Source: Accumulibacter sp. (GTDB taxonomy: Bacteria; Pseudomonadota; Gammaproteobacteria; Burkholderiales; Rhodocyclaceae). From it: a stretch of 42,895 nt of DNA. Shown here in pieces: positions 1-7,964 of this stretch (position 1 is its first letter; the number at the start of each line of letters is the position of its first letter). Position numbers and translations under genes: made by a program. The DNA is taken from NCBI GenBank assembly GCA_017302455.1, contig JAFLDO010000041.1, positions 1-42,895 of the forward strand, in the 5' to 3' direction. Below the pieces are notes generated by a model. It was given only the letters and a program-made list of their open reading frames with translations. It was not told the DNA's origin and made no database searches.

Positions 1-1268
1 ACGAACGGCTTCTTTCCCTCTTCGATGAGCCTCGCGATGTTCTCGACCATCACGATCGCGTCGTCGACGACGAAGCCCGTCGCGATGGTCAGCGCCATCA
101 GCGAGAGGTTGTCGAGCGAGTAGTCGAGCAGGTACATCACGCCGAACGTGACGACGAGCGAGAGGGGCACCGCGACGCCGGGGATGATCGTCGCGCGCAC
201 CGAGCGCAGGAACACGTACATCACGACGACCACGAGGCCGATCGTGAGGATCAGCGTGAAGCGCACGTCCTCGAAGCTCGCCTGGATCGTCTCGGTGCGG
301 TCCACGACGATCGTCACGTCGAGGTCGCTGGGCGAGGTCGCCTCGAGCCGCTCGAGCTGCGCCTTCACGCGCTCGGCGACCTCGAGGATGTTCGCGCCTG
401 GCTGACGCAGCACGTCGAGCACGATCGCCGGACGCCCATCGACCCACGCGCCGACCTCTTCGTCCTCCACGCCATCGATCACCTCGGCGACGTCCGACAG
501 GCGGATGGGCGCGCCGTTCTGGTACGCGATCACGAGGGGGCGGAACTCCTCGGCGCTCTCGAGCTGATCGTCGGTGACGAGCGAGTAGTCGAGGCGCGGA
601 CCGTCGAGGTTGCCCGTGGGCAGGTGCACGTTCGCGGCTGTGATGACGGCGCGCAGATCTTCGAGCGTGAGGCTCACCTGCGCGAGCGCCTGCGCGTCCG
701 CGCGCACGCGCACCGCGGGGCGTTGACCACCGCGGATCGCGACGAGTCCGACGCCCGGCACCTGCGAGAGACGCTGCGCGAGCACGGCGTCCGCACGGTC
801 GTCCACCTCGCGCAGCGGCAGCGTGGAGGACGAGACCGCGATCGAGAGGATCGGCGCATCGGCAGGGTTGGCCTTGCTGTACGTCGGCGGCGCGGGGAGC
901 TCCGCGGGCAAGAGCGCAGAGGCCGCGTTGATCGCGGCCTGCACGTCCTGCTCGGCCGCATCGATGTCGCGCGCGAGATCGAACTGGAGCGTGATGTGCG
1001 AGGTGCCAGCGCCGCTCACCGAGCTCATGCGCGTGAGCGAGGGGATCTGTCCGAGCTGTCCTTCGAGCGGCGTAGTGACCGAGGCGGCCATCGTCTCGGC
1101 GTTCGCGCCGGGCAGCTCCGTGAAGACGACGATCGTCGGGTAGTCCACCTCCGGCAGCGGCGCGACGGGCAGCTCTCCGTATGCGACGAGGCTCGCGAGC
1201 GTGATGCCGATCACGAGCAGCGACGTCGCGATCGGACGCCGGATGAAGGGCTCCGAGAGGCTGCTCAT
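1..1268 (-). CDS. RND multidrug efflux permease, N-terminal part (cut by window start)
   Basis: Inner-membrane proton-driven efflux pump subunit of the AcrB/MdtB (HAE1-like) family. About 422 N-terminal residues are visible. The protein begins MSSLSEPFIRRPIATSLLV, the usual first transmembrane start, followed by the periplasmic porter domain with SGAGTSHITLQFD. Near residues 395-415 the TM4-like segment GFVVDDAIVMVENI carries the paired Asp residues used in proton relay. The ATG at 1268 overlaps the stop of the adaptor gene (ATGA, 1265-1268), so permease and adaptor form the usual adaptor-permease operon. Codon choice (heavy TCG, GCG, CTC; almost no T-ending codons) differs from everything right of ~1890 and resembles myxobacterial DNA, which is inference. 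Together with the join at 1883-1892 this suggests the segment comes from another genome. The family assignment is firm; exact substrates cannot be told. Confidence 0.93.
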   Translation of the reverse strand, partial: MSSLSEPFIRRPIATSLLVIGITLASLVAYGELPVAPLPEVDYPTIVVFTELPGANAETMAASVTTPLEGQLGQIPSLTRMSSVSGAGTSHITLQFDLARDIDAAEQDVQAAINAASALLPAELPAPPTYSKANPADAPILSIAVSSSTLPLREVDDRADAVLAQRLSQVPGVGLVAIRGGQRPAVRVRADAQALAQVSLTLEDLRAVITAANVHLPTGNLDGPRLDYSLVTDDQLESAEEFRPLVIAYQNGAPIRLSDVAEVIDGVEDEEVGAWVDGRPAIVLDVLRQPGANILEVAERVKAQLERLEATSPSDLDVTIVVDRTETIQASFEDVRFTLILTIGLVVVVMYVFLRSVRATIIPGVAVPLSLVVTFGVMYLLDYSLDNLSLMALTIATGFVVDDAIVMVENIARLIEEGKKPF

Positions 1269-1885
1269 CGCGGCCTCGGGGCCTCACCGCGCGGGCCCGC
1301 GCCTTCGCTGGCAGCGCCGCCAGCGCGTCCACTGGCAGCGCCGCCAGCGTTGCCGGTGCCTGTGTTGCCGGCACCGGTGTTGTCCCCACCAGGACCACCC
1401 GGGACGGGGTCGCCCTCGAGGCGGACCTCGGCGTCGGGTCGAAGTCGGCTGTGCCCTTCGCTCACCACCTCGTCGGCGGGCGTGACGCCCTCGGCGACGA
1501 TCGCGAGCTCGCCCACGATCCGCTCGATGCGCACCGGTCGCACGACGGCGTGGTGATCGACGATCACGTACACGAACGCGCCGTCGGGCCCTTGCTGCAC
1601 CGCCGCGTCGGGCACGACGAGCGCACCGCGCCGCGTCTCGAGCAGCATCCGCACCTCGACGAGCTGGTTCGGCCAGAGGGTCTGGGTGTCGTTCGGCACC
1701 TCGGCCTTCATGCGCACGGTGCCGGTGGCGGTGTCGATGCGGTTGTCGATGACGGTGAGGCGTCCCGTCGCGAGCGGCGCATCCGCTTCTCGCGCGAGCA
1801 CCTCGACGGTGAGCGCCTCGGCCTGCATGTGCGTCCGTACCGCGCCGAGCTCGTCCTGCGGCACGGTGAAGACGATGTCGATCGG
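1265..1885 (-). CDS. RND efflux periplasmic adaptor (HlyD/AcrA-like), C-terminal fragment
   Basis: About 206 residues of a membrane-fusion protein that couples an RND permease to an outer-membrane channel. Visible parts are the beta-barrel region beginning PIDIVFTVPQDEL, the hallmark DNRIDTATGTVRMKAEVPN, then LWPNQLVEVRMLLETRRG and VVPDAAVQQGPDGAFVYV, and the membrane-proximal domain. It ends in a Gly/Asn/Thr/Ala-rich tail typical of some large-genome bacteria. The N-terminal half (signal peptide or lipid anchor, first barrel strand, lipoyl and hairpin domains) is missing. In its place the frame continues without a stop into a TgpA transglutaminase. The family uses a motif like HPIDLVFTLP here, so the break falls inside a recognisable strand. 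The gene is a partial copy created by the join, not a complete gene with its own start. Confidence 0.88.
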   Translation of the reverse strand, partial: PIDIVFTVPQDELGAVRTHMQAEALTVEVLAREADAPLATGRLTVIDNRIDTATGTVRMKAEVPNDTQTLWPNQLVEVRMLLETRRGALVVPDAAVQQGPDGAFVYVIVDHHAVVRPVRIERIVGELAIVAEGVTPADEVVSEGHSRLRPDAEVRLEGDPVPGGPGGDNTGAGNTGTGNAGGAASGRAGGAASEGAGPRGEAPRPR

Positions 1886-1892
1886 GTCGACG
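1883..1892. other. Chimeric join between two unrelated genes
   Basis: On the minus strand the reading frame passes from the transglutaminase motif GWRRVDP straight into the RND-adaptor motif PIDIVFTVP. The two families share only the Pro codon and a few bases (GTCGACCCGATC), so the join sits in a microhomology of roughly 8-12 bases. Codon style changes at the same place. Both genes are truncated by it: TgpA loses its C-terminus and the adaptor loses its N-terminal half. An assembly or library chimera explains this best; an illegitimate recombination event is the alternative. Confidence 0.85.
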
Positions 1893-3424
1893 CGCCGCCA
1901 GCCCTTGCCCTGATCCCAAATCTCGACCCAGGCATGCGCATGGCTGCGCTTGACGAGGACGTAGTCGGTCAACGCCATCAGCTTGCCACCCCGATAGCCG
2001 GTCACCAGGCGGGCCGGGATTCCGGCCGCGCGCATCAAGACAACGAAGGAAGCCGCGAAGAATTCGGCGTTGCCTTCCCTGGTTTCGAACCAGAAAGTGT
2101 CCAGCGCATCGGCACCAGTCGGTGGCGTGAAGCGGTCGCGCACACGGTAACCGCCATTGGCCAGCGTGGCCAGTGCCTGTTGCAGTACGGTATCGGTGTC
2201 GCCGGCGCTGGTCAGCGCGGCGCCGAACGCACGCAGGCGTGGGTTGCTGTCCTGCGGCAGGGCGAGGGCGCGTTGTCGCAGCGCCGGCAGCAGTTCGCCG
2301 CCGGCCGTCCATTCCAGCCACGAACTCAGCTCATAGCTGATTTCCTCTCGTACCGGCAGGTGCGCCAGTACCTGCCAGTCCGCCGCAATGAACGACTCGG
2401 TGGTCAGCCGCGCCGGGAGATCCAGCCCGTAGAGCCAGAGACCGCCGTGGGGTGTCAGGCGGATCCGGTAATGGACTTCCTGGCTAGCCGACTGAAGACC
2501 GGCACGGAAATCCGCGGAGCGCCGCCAACCCGCCTGCATGATCCGGCGGCCGTTGCCGGCCGTGTAGTCGGCGTCGAGTCGCCATTCCTGGCCGTCGAAG
2601 TCGTAGAACACCGGCCCACGCCAATAAAGCAGGCTGGTCGGTGGTACCCAGTCTCTGAACTCGGCAACCAGCACGGCCTGGCCGTCGCTCGCTCCGGTCT
2701 GGGTCTGACCCGGTTTCAGACGGCCTGAAATGCCCAGGCCCTGGTTCGATTTCTCGATGCTGGCCGGTAGCGGTAGCCCGAACGTCATCCCGATGTCCCA
2801 CAGCGGCCCGGGAATGCGGGGGAAAAACAGGAACAGCACGGCCGCCAACGGCAGGGTGACGAGCAAGCGTTGTGCGGCTTCCCGCAGAATCCCAAGCCCC
2901 TTGTGAAGCGGCGTCGTGCTGCCATCGGGCGGGCTGAAGCCGCTGTAGACCGCAACCAGCAAGCAGGCGCTCAGCACCACGAACAGCAGGCCGACGCCTC
3001 CACTCCAGTGCAGCAGGCCGACGGCAACGGCGACGCAGGCCGCCGCGGCGACGAGGGCGTATTCGCGCTGGCTACGGCTCTCGGCCCACTTGAGGGCGAG
3101 AGTGGCGAGCAGCGAAAGGCGCAAGGCATCGCTGCTCAACCACCCGAAGACCTGTCCGGCGACCGTACAGCAAACCAGCAGACCGGCCAGGCGGAGGCCA
3201 CCGGCCCAGGGTCGGCGGGGCAGGCGACGGCTGGCCAACGCCAGCCCGAGCGGTAGCCAGGCTGGCAGCGGCAGCATCGGCGCGTGCGCCAGGAGGGCGA
3301 GCGCGGTCAGCGCCAGAGGCCAGGCAGCCGGGGCAGTCAGGCCGCTGGCGCCGGGCGTCGGGGGCTTGCCGTCCGGGTGTGCCGCAGACCACCGGGCGTC
3401 GTTCAAGGAAGACGGGGAACTCAT
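1883..3424 (-). CDS. TgpA-like transglutaminase-domain membrane protein, truncated at the join
   Basis: Inner-membrane protein of the DUF3488/TgpA family. About 514 residues remain of a family that usually has 650-680. Start ATG 3424 overlaps the DUF58 gene stop (ATGA); an in-frame start 17 codons upstream is less likely. Hydrophobic segments fill residues about 35-205, then a periplasmic region, then a transglutaminase core (about 440-514). The core has AGIPARLVTGYRGG, the His in SHAHAWVEIW (about 497) and the Asp in RRVDP (513). The position of the nucleophilic Cys reads GNAEFFA (Ala about 453) where active relatives have G-x-C-E-F/H-F-A, so catalytic activity is doubtful. The last transmembrane helix and the C-terminal DUF4129 part are lost at the join. 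It closes the conserved moxR-DUF58-tgpA trio. Confidence 0.9.
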
Positions 3425-4317
3425 CGCCGGCCGACCTGCGAATCGACCTCGCACAGCGCCAGGCTGGTCAGGCACTTCTCGCGCTGCAAGTGGCCGCGGG
3501 CGGGTGGCAGAACTTTGCCGAACAGGCGGAGTCCGTATTCGCGGCCGCTACGCTCGGCCTCCAGTACCCAGCGCGTCAACTGTGCCAGTCGGGTTTCCGT
3601 GTCGCCACGGCACGTCTCCCACTCCAGCCACAAGGCGTCGCCGCCGTGCCCGCCGTCGAAGGCGTTGACCACCGCTTCGCCGCTGCGCGCGAAGACGCGC
3701 CAGTTGATGCGCCGTAGCGGGTCCCCCGGGACATGCGCACGGACGCCCTGAAAGTCGTCAGCGGCGGTCTGGCGGTGCGCCGAGCGCATGGCTCGGGCAG
3801 GCAAGGGCGAGGCCCCGCCGGGCGCCGGGTACACCAGCGCCTCGACCGCCGGCAAGGCGCGGCGAGCACGCCAGAGACCCAGGGGGTGGCAGGATACGAG
3901 GGCCAGGTCGGCGATCGTCAGCGCGCCGCGGCGATCGGTCCGCAGGGCCAGGGACAGCGTCGCCTCGCCGTCGGCAGCGACGCCTACCGGCAGACTGTTC
4001 GCCTTGCCGGTGCTCAGGGCGATGCCGTAACGGCGGTGGCCGCGGCGATCGGTCAAGGCTCCCACGATGGACAGGGACTCGCCGGCGAAAACCGGCCTTG
4101 GCAGATCGACCTGCCAGCCGACCGTCGCCAGGTTGCGCCGGCAACTTGCCGCCGCCTGCAGCCAGACTGCAAGCAGCATGAAGGCGAGCGCGAATATCAG
4201 GTTGTTGGCGTAGTTGATCGCCGTTGCCAGCAAGGCCAGTACGGCGAGCAGCCAGTACGTGCCGGCCGTGGTCGGCAACAGTGGCAGCGAGCGAACGCGC
4301 ACGTAGCGACCGATCAT
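3421..4317 (-). CDS. DUF58 domain protein
   Basis: Membrane-anchored DUF58 protein, 298 aa, middle member of the moxR-DUF58-tgpA trio. Two hydrophobic segments occupy about residues 18-55 (TYWLLAVLALLATAINYANN, then LIFALAFMLLAVWLQAAA). The DUF58 signature follows near 190-220: DDFQGVRAHVPGDPLRRINW, then RVFARSGEAVVNAFDG. The fold is thought to be von Willebrand factor A-like and to work with the MoxR ATPase; the partner process is unknown. It overlaps moxR upstream (ATGA at 4314-4317) and tgpA downstream (ATGA at 3421-3424), so the three are probably translationally coupled. Length fits the short DUF58 class found with transglutaminases. Confidence 0.9.
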   Translation of the reverse strand: MIGRYVRVRSLPLLPTTAGTYWLLAVLALLATAINYANNLIFALAFMLLAVWLQAAASCRRNLATVGWQVDLPRPVFAGESLSIVGALTDRRGHRRYGIALSTGKANSLPVGVAADGEATLSLALRTDRRGALTIADLALVSCHPLGLWRARRALPAVEALVYPAPGGASPLPARAMRSAHRQTAADDFQGVRAHVPGDPLRRINWRVFARSGEAVVNAFDGGHGGDALWLEWETCRGDTETRLAQLTRWVLEAERSGREYGLRLFGKVLPPARGHLQREKCLTSLALCEVDSQVGRR

Positions 4318-5240
4318 GGCAGCGCTACCGCTTCCAGGATCGCCGCCGCAGCGGTGTCGGCGGCGCGCGCGTCGCCGCGGTCGAGGCGATGCATGGCTAC
4401 CGCCGGGAAGACACGCTGAATATCGGCCGGCAACACATGCTCGCGACCCTCCAGGAGCGCCCAGGCGCGGCCGGCCGCCAGCAGCGCCAGCGCCGCGCGC
4501 GGCGACAGGCCATAGGCCAGGCCGGCGCTGTGCCGGGTGTGCTCGGCGAGCTGGCGGATATAGGCGAGCAGCGCGTCGCTGGCGTGGACCGCGCGCGCCG
4601 CCTTTTGCAAGGCCAGCAACTGCTGGATGGTGAGCGCCGGCGCCTGACGTTCCAGCAGATGGCGTCGGTCTTCGCCGCGCAGCATCGCCAGTTCGGCGGC
4701 GGCGTCCGGATAGCCGAGTGAGAGCCGCATCAAGAAGCGATCCAGTTGCGCTTCCGGCAGTGGGTTGGTCGATAGCTGGTCAACGGGATTTTGCGTCGCG
4801 ATGACGAAGAACGGCTCGGGCAGCGGACGCGTGATGCCGTCGCTCGACACCTGGCGTTCCTCCATCGCTTCGAGCAATGCCGACTGCGTCTTTGGCGACG
4901 CGCGGTTGATTTCGTCGGCCAGCAGGAGTTGCGTGAATAACGGTCCGGGATGAAAGACGAACTCGCCTTTCTCCCTGACGAAGATAGCCGCCCCGGTGAG
5001 GTCGCCGGGCAGCATGTCATTGGTGAACTGCACGCGCCGGAACGACAGGCCGAGCGTCTTGGCCAGCGCCAGCGCCAGAATGGTCTTGCCCATTCCGGGC
5101 AGATCCTCGATCAGCAGATGGCCACCGGCGATCAGGCAGGCAATCGCCAGCCTGACGACATCGTTCTTGCCGAGCAGCACGGCGTTGACGGCGGCCATGG
5201 CCTGGTGGGGAGAGTCGGTGGGAGCGTTGGCGAGCGGCAT
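4314..5240 (-). CDS. MoxR-family AAA+ ATPase
   Basis: Cytoplasmic AAA+ ATPase of 308 aa that likely remodels or activates the DUF58/TgpA partners. Walker A is IEDLPGMGKT (about 44-53) and Walker B LLLADEINRA (about 105-114). The sensor region reads FFVIATQNP, and a C-terminal lid domain contains GLSPRAALALLAAGRAWALL. Start ATG 5240 is chosen because AGAAAGG lies about 6 bases upstream and the protein then begins like other MoxR proteins. A longer in-frame start at 5366 would translate a 12-bp tandem repeat and is unlikely. It follows the di-heme oxidoreductase gene after a 135-bp gap, so it may be read through from the pilus operon or have its own promoter in that gap. Confidence 0.92.
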   Translation of the reverse strand: MPLANAPTDSPHQAMAAVNAVLLGKNDVVRLAIACLIAGGHLLIEDLPGMGKTILALALAKTLGLSFRRVQFTNDMLPGDLTGAAIFVREKGEFVFHPGPLFTQLLLADEINRASPKTQSALLEAMEERQVSSDGITRPLPEPFFVIATQNPVDQLSTNPLPEAQLDRFLMRLSLGYPDAAAELAMLRGEDRRHLLERQAPALTIQQLLALQKAARAVHASDALLAYIRQLAEHTRHSAGLAYGLSPRAALALLAAGRAWALLEGREHVLPADIQRVFPAVAMHRLDRGDARAADTAAAAILEAVALP

Positions 5241-5294
5241 GACGGGACCTTTCTGGGGTAGGTGGATGGCACAGGACGAGACAGCCCGATCTGC

Positions 5295-5310
5295 CGGCGG
5301 GCGCCCGCCG
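5295..5310 (-). terminator. GC-rich 16-base palindrome, possible hairpin
   Basis: CGGCGGGC followed at once by GCCCGCCG is a perfect palindrome between the 12-bp repeats and the moxR ribosome-binding site. No T-run follows, so it is at best a weak or factor-dependent terminator, or an RNA-stabilising hairpin. Confidence 0.35.
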
Positions 5311-5318
5311 ACGGTGCT

Positions 5319-5354
5319 CGATAAGGGACGCGATAAGGGACGCGATAAGGGACG
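5319..5354. repeat. Three tandem copies of a 12-bp unit
   Basis: CGATAAGGGACG occurs three times head to tail with no mismatch, in the gap between the di-heme oxidoreductase gene and moxR. On the coding (minus) strand it reads as repeated CGTCCCTTATCG, downstream of the oxidoreductase stop. Function unknown; it could be replication slippage or a regulatory array. Confidence 0.95.
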
Positions 5355-5375
5355 CGAGACGGTCACCGGAGCCGG

Positions 5376-6848
5376 TCAGATCGACTCGAGGAACTTGATG
5401 AGGGCGGCGCGGCCGGCCTTGTTCAGCGCCATGAAGCGGGCCTTCGCCGGGCTCGCCTCGCCGCCGTGCCAGAGGATGGCCTCCTGCAGGCTGCGTGCGC
5501 GCTGGTCGTGCAGGAAGACGGTGTGGTGGTTTGCCTTCCTGGTCAGGCCGATTCCCCAAAGCGGCGGCGTCCGCCATTCCTGCGCACTGGCCTCGCCGTC
5601 CGGCCGGCCGGCGAGATCGGGGCCCAGGTCGTGGAGCAGCAGGTCCGAGTAGGGATGAATCGTCTGACCGCGCAGGCGCTTGATCGGGTGGCTGTTGCCG
5701 GTGCGCACGGTGTCGAGATGGCAGACGCCGCAACCCACCTCGGCGAACAGTCTGCCGCCCAGTCCCACATCGGCGTCGTCGAGGTTGCGGCGGGCGGGAA
5801 CGGCGAGCAGTTGCAGGTAGATCGTCAAGGCCTGGAGCTGCTCTTCGGAAAGTTCCGGAACTTCCGGCGTGCCGCCGGCCGGCGCCTCGGCGCAGGCGCT
5901 CTGCCCGGCCAGGCACAGCTCACGCGGATGCAGCGGCGAAGTCAGTCCCATGTCGTTGAAAGCGGCACCCGCGGCCTGGGCGCGCAAGTGCGCTACGTTG
6001 GCCTTCAGCGAGAACTTGCCGATCACCCGCTTGCCGGTCTCCGGGTCGGTCACCCAGTTGGGGCGGCCGGAGACCCCGTCGGAGTGGTTCGCCTGGGATT
6101 TGGCGATGGCCAGCAGGGTGTCTTCGTCGATCGCTTCGAGCAGGCCCATGCCAGGCAAACGCGGTGCACTGCGCGCCTCGAAGATGACGCCGTCCGGCAA
6201 CCGCCCGTAGCCCGGGTTGAGTACCCGGAAGCTGGGCTTGCGCAGGCTGTAGGCCTCGCCGTCGGGAAAGCTGCCCGGCATCTCCTGCCAGTCGATGACG
6301 CCTAATCCCTCGGGCGGCACGCCGGCCACGGCCTTGTCGCGCAACTGGGAATGATAGCCGGCCGGGGCGGCCCAGCCGCCCTTGCCGTCGGCAACGCTCA
6401 GGCGCAGGAAGATCCCGTTCATGCCCTGGCCGCTGGTGTAGGGCTCCTCGACGGAGCCGTCGCGGAAGTGGCAGGCGCCGCAGGCCGTGGCGTTGTAGAG
6501 CGGGCCCAGCCCATCGCGGGTGTTGTAGCGTATCTCCCTGACGGCCGGCTGGAATGGGCGCTCGAAAAGCCCGTCGCCGTCGTCGAAGAGTTTTTCATAC
6601 TGCCAGGGCAGATTCTCCGCCGCCTGGCCGAAAGGTTTGAAACCCTTGTGGAAGGTGGTCATGTCGCCGGCCGTCAGGGCCCGTGGGTCGGCCGCGCGCA
6701 ACTCGCTCAGGTCGCCGTCGCCGTAAGCATCGCGCCAGGCATACTCGGTTTTCCATACGGCCCAGCCAAGGGCGAGAAGCGCCGCGACAAGGATTCCCAC
6801 GGCGACGGGTAGCCAGTGGCGCACGGGTCTTTCGGATGCATCGTTCAT
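5376..6848 (-). CDS. Di-heme c-type cytochrome oxidoreductase (DHOR/COG3488 family)
   Basis: Periplasmic, membrane-anchored di-heme protein of 490 aa, similar to the 'putative thiol oxidoreductase' family. An N-terminal helix (about 12-32, LPVAVGILVAALLALGWAVW) anchors it. Two heme c sites are visible: CGACH at 123-127, in YNATACGACHFRDGS, and CGVCH at 373-377, in LFAEVGCGVCHLDT. Other family features include GLGPLYNATACGACH and the C-terminal LWHGGEA and FLESI region. Start ATG 6848 has GAGGAG about 8 bases upstream; the GTG at 6857 would sit on that site. It begins only 15 bp after the omptin-like barrel gene, so it probably belongs to the pseudopilus operon. Electron donor and acceptor are unknown. 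Relatives often lie near iron or phosphate-type imelysin uptake genes (family knowledge), which would fit the Fur-like promoter upstream. Confidence 0.88.
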   Translation of the reverse strand: MNDASERPVRHWLPVAVGILVAALLALGWAVWKTEYAWRDAYGDGDLSELRAADPRALTAGDMTTFHKGFKPFGQAAENLPWQYEKLFDDGDGLFERPFQPAVREIRYNTRDGLGPLYNATACGACHFRDGSVEEPYTSGQGMNGIFLRLSVADGKGGWAAPAGYHSQLRDKAVAGVPPEGLGVIDWQEMPGSFPDGEAYSLRKPSFRVLNPGYGRLPDGVIFEARSAPRLPGMGLLEAIDEDTLLAIAKSQANHSDGVSGRPNWVTDPETGKRVIGKFSLKANVAHLRAQAAGAAFNDMGLTSPLHPRELCLAGQSACAEAPAGGTPEVPELSEEQLQALTIYLQLLAVPARRNLDDADVGLGGRLFAEVGCGVCHLDTVRTGNSHPIKRLRGQTIHPYSDLLLHDLGPDLAGRPDGEASAQEWRTPPLWGIGLTRKANHHTVFLHDQRARSLQEAILWHGGEASPAKARFMALNKAGRAALIKFLESI

Positions 6849-6863
6849 CTCGGGCACTCCTCA

Positions 6864-7964
6864 TCAGTAGTCGATCTGGTAGCCGAGGCGTGCCGACCAG
6901 GTGTCGGAAATCACCTCGTTGAGGCGAAGCTCGACGCTTCGCCCGTTGCGGAAATAGGTCGTGTCGCTGCCGTCCTGGAGCGTAAATTTGCCGCCGGACA
7001 GGTTCACCGTCAGCTTGTGGCCGGGCACGACGAGCCAGTCGGCGGCGACTTCGGCCTGCCAGCCCGTGCCTTCGCCCTGATGGCGGAAGCTCACCGGGTG
7101 GGACAGATCGTCGCGCAGGTTCCAGTCGGCTTCTGCCTGGTACCGGAACCAGTGCTGTTTCACGCCGCCGCGCAGGGAGAGGCGCTCCGAGGGTCTGAAT
7201 TCGCCGTCCAGGCCGACCCATACGCTCTCCCAGACCGGCTGGTAGCTGCTGTCGAGCCCAGCAAACTCACCGAGCGGAACGCTACCTGCAATGCCGACCC
7301 GCTTGGCCTGGTCGCTGTCCCAAAGGACTTGTCGGCCCTGGCGCGAACGCAGCTCACTTTCCTGACGGGCAATACCGAGCATCGGCGTGATCGACGACAG
7401 TCCACCGACAGGAAAGCGCCAGCCGGCGCCGAACGAGGCATCCAGCATCCGGCTGTCACGCGGGTCGGCATAGGAGCGCGAGAACTCACCTTGACGGTCG
7501 TTCAGCGCGTAGTCGGAATCCTGCACCTTGCCGGCGGAAGAGGCTCGCGCGTAGGCAAGGTAAGCCTTGGCGGTGAAGCCGGAAGCGTGAGTCCAGCCGC
7601 CGCCGAGGCGGAGTTCCGCGGCAGGAATCTCCCAGGTCAGCTCGGAAAGGACGTTCGGCGTCGCGCCCCCGCGGCGATCCGCGGCGATGTTGAAACTCAG
7701 CTTGTCGTGGCGATAGCCGGCCGACAGATTCAGGTAGCCATTACCCTGGATACGCGGCCAGTCGGCGTCGATCGTCACGGCGCGCGTACCGTCCGGGGTG
7801 AAAACCGTCAGGGTCGGTGCGGGTGCCGGCGCCAGAGCGATCTCACGCTGACCGTCGGCCGTGAATACGACCATCGATCCAGAGGCGAACAAATCGGCAA
7901 GCGCCGGTGGACTGACGAGCAGGGCGACGACGACTCGCCAGGCGCCAAGGTGCGGCGTTTTCAT
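6864..7964 (-). CDS. Omptin-like outer-membrane beta-barrel protein
   Basis: Exported protein of 366 aa. A signal peptide ends near ALADLF (about 23-25), followed by a short extra N-terminal region to about 75 and then alternating beta strands, ending in the outer-membrane-style SARLGYQIDY. Strand order and several motifs recall omptin proteases (OmpT/Pla): LSELTWEIPAAELRLGGGW resembles the omptin QLDWK strand, QDSDY (Asp149 and Asp151) sits where omptins have the catalytic Asp-x-Asp, and PMLGIARQESE matches the GYQES strand. The second catalytic pair (Asp-x-His) is not clear; the nearest match is Asp280-Trp-Asn282, so it may be inactive or a relative with another role. ATG 7964 overlaps the secretin stop (ATGA), which ties it to the secretin. 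A plain barrel of unknown family is the alternative. Confidence 0.6.
   Translation of the reverse strand: MKTPHLGAWRVVVALLVSPPALADLFASGSMVVFTADGQREIALAPAPAPTLTVFTPDGTRAVTIDADWPRIQGNGYLNLSAGYRHDKLSFNIAADRRGGATPNVLSELTWEIPAAELRLGGGWTHASGFTAKAYLAYARASSAGKVQDSDYALNDRQGEFSRSYADPRDSRMLDASFGAGWRFPVGGLSSITPMLGIARQESELRSRQGRQVLWDSDQAKRVGIAGSVPLGEFAGLDSSYQPVWESVWVGLDGEFRPSERLSLRGGVKQHWFRYQAEADWNLRDDLSHPVSFRHQGEGTGWQAEVAADWLVVPGHKLTVNLSGGKFTLQDGSDTTYFRNGRSVELRLNEVISDTWSARLGYQIDY

Noticed and set aside
624-1556. A 310-aa plus-strand frame
   Set aside because: Arg/His-rich shadow of the RND permease and adaptor read on the wrong strand; no ribosome-binding site or domain.
1265-3475. A genuine single gene encoding a TgpA-adaptor fusion
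   Set aside because: Both halves are cut inside folded domains and composition changes at the junction; annotated as two fragments with a chimeric join.
5319-5354. Iterons of a replication origin
   Set aside because: Only three short copies, no Rep gene, no AT-rich region nearby.
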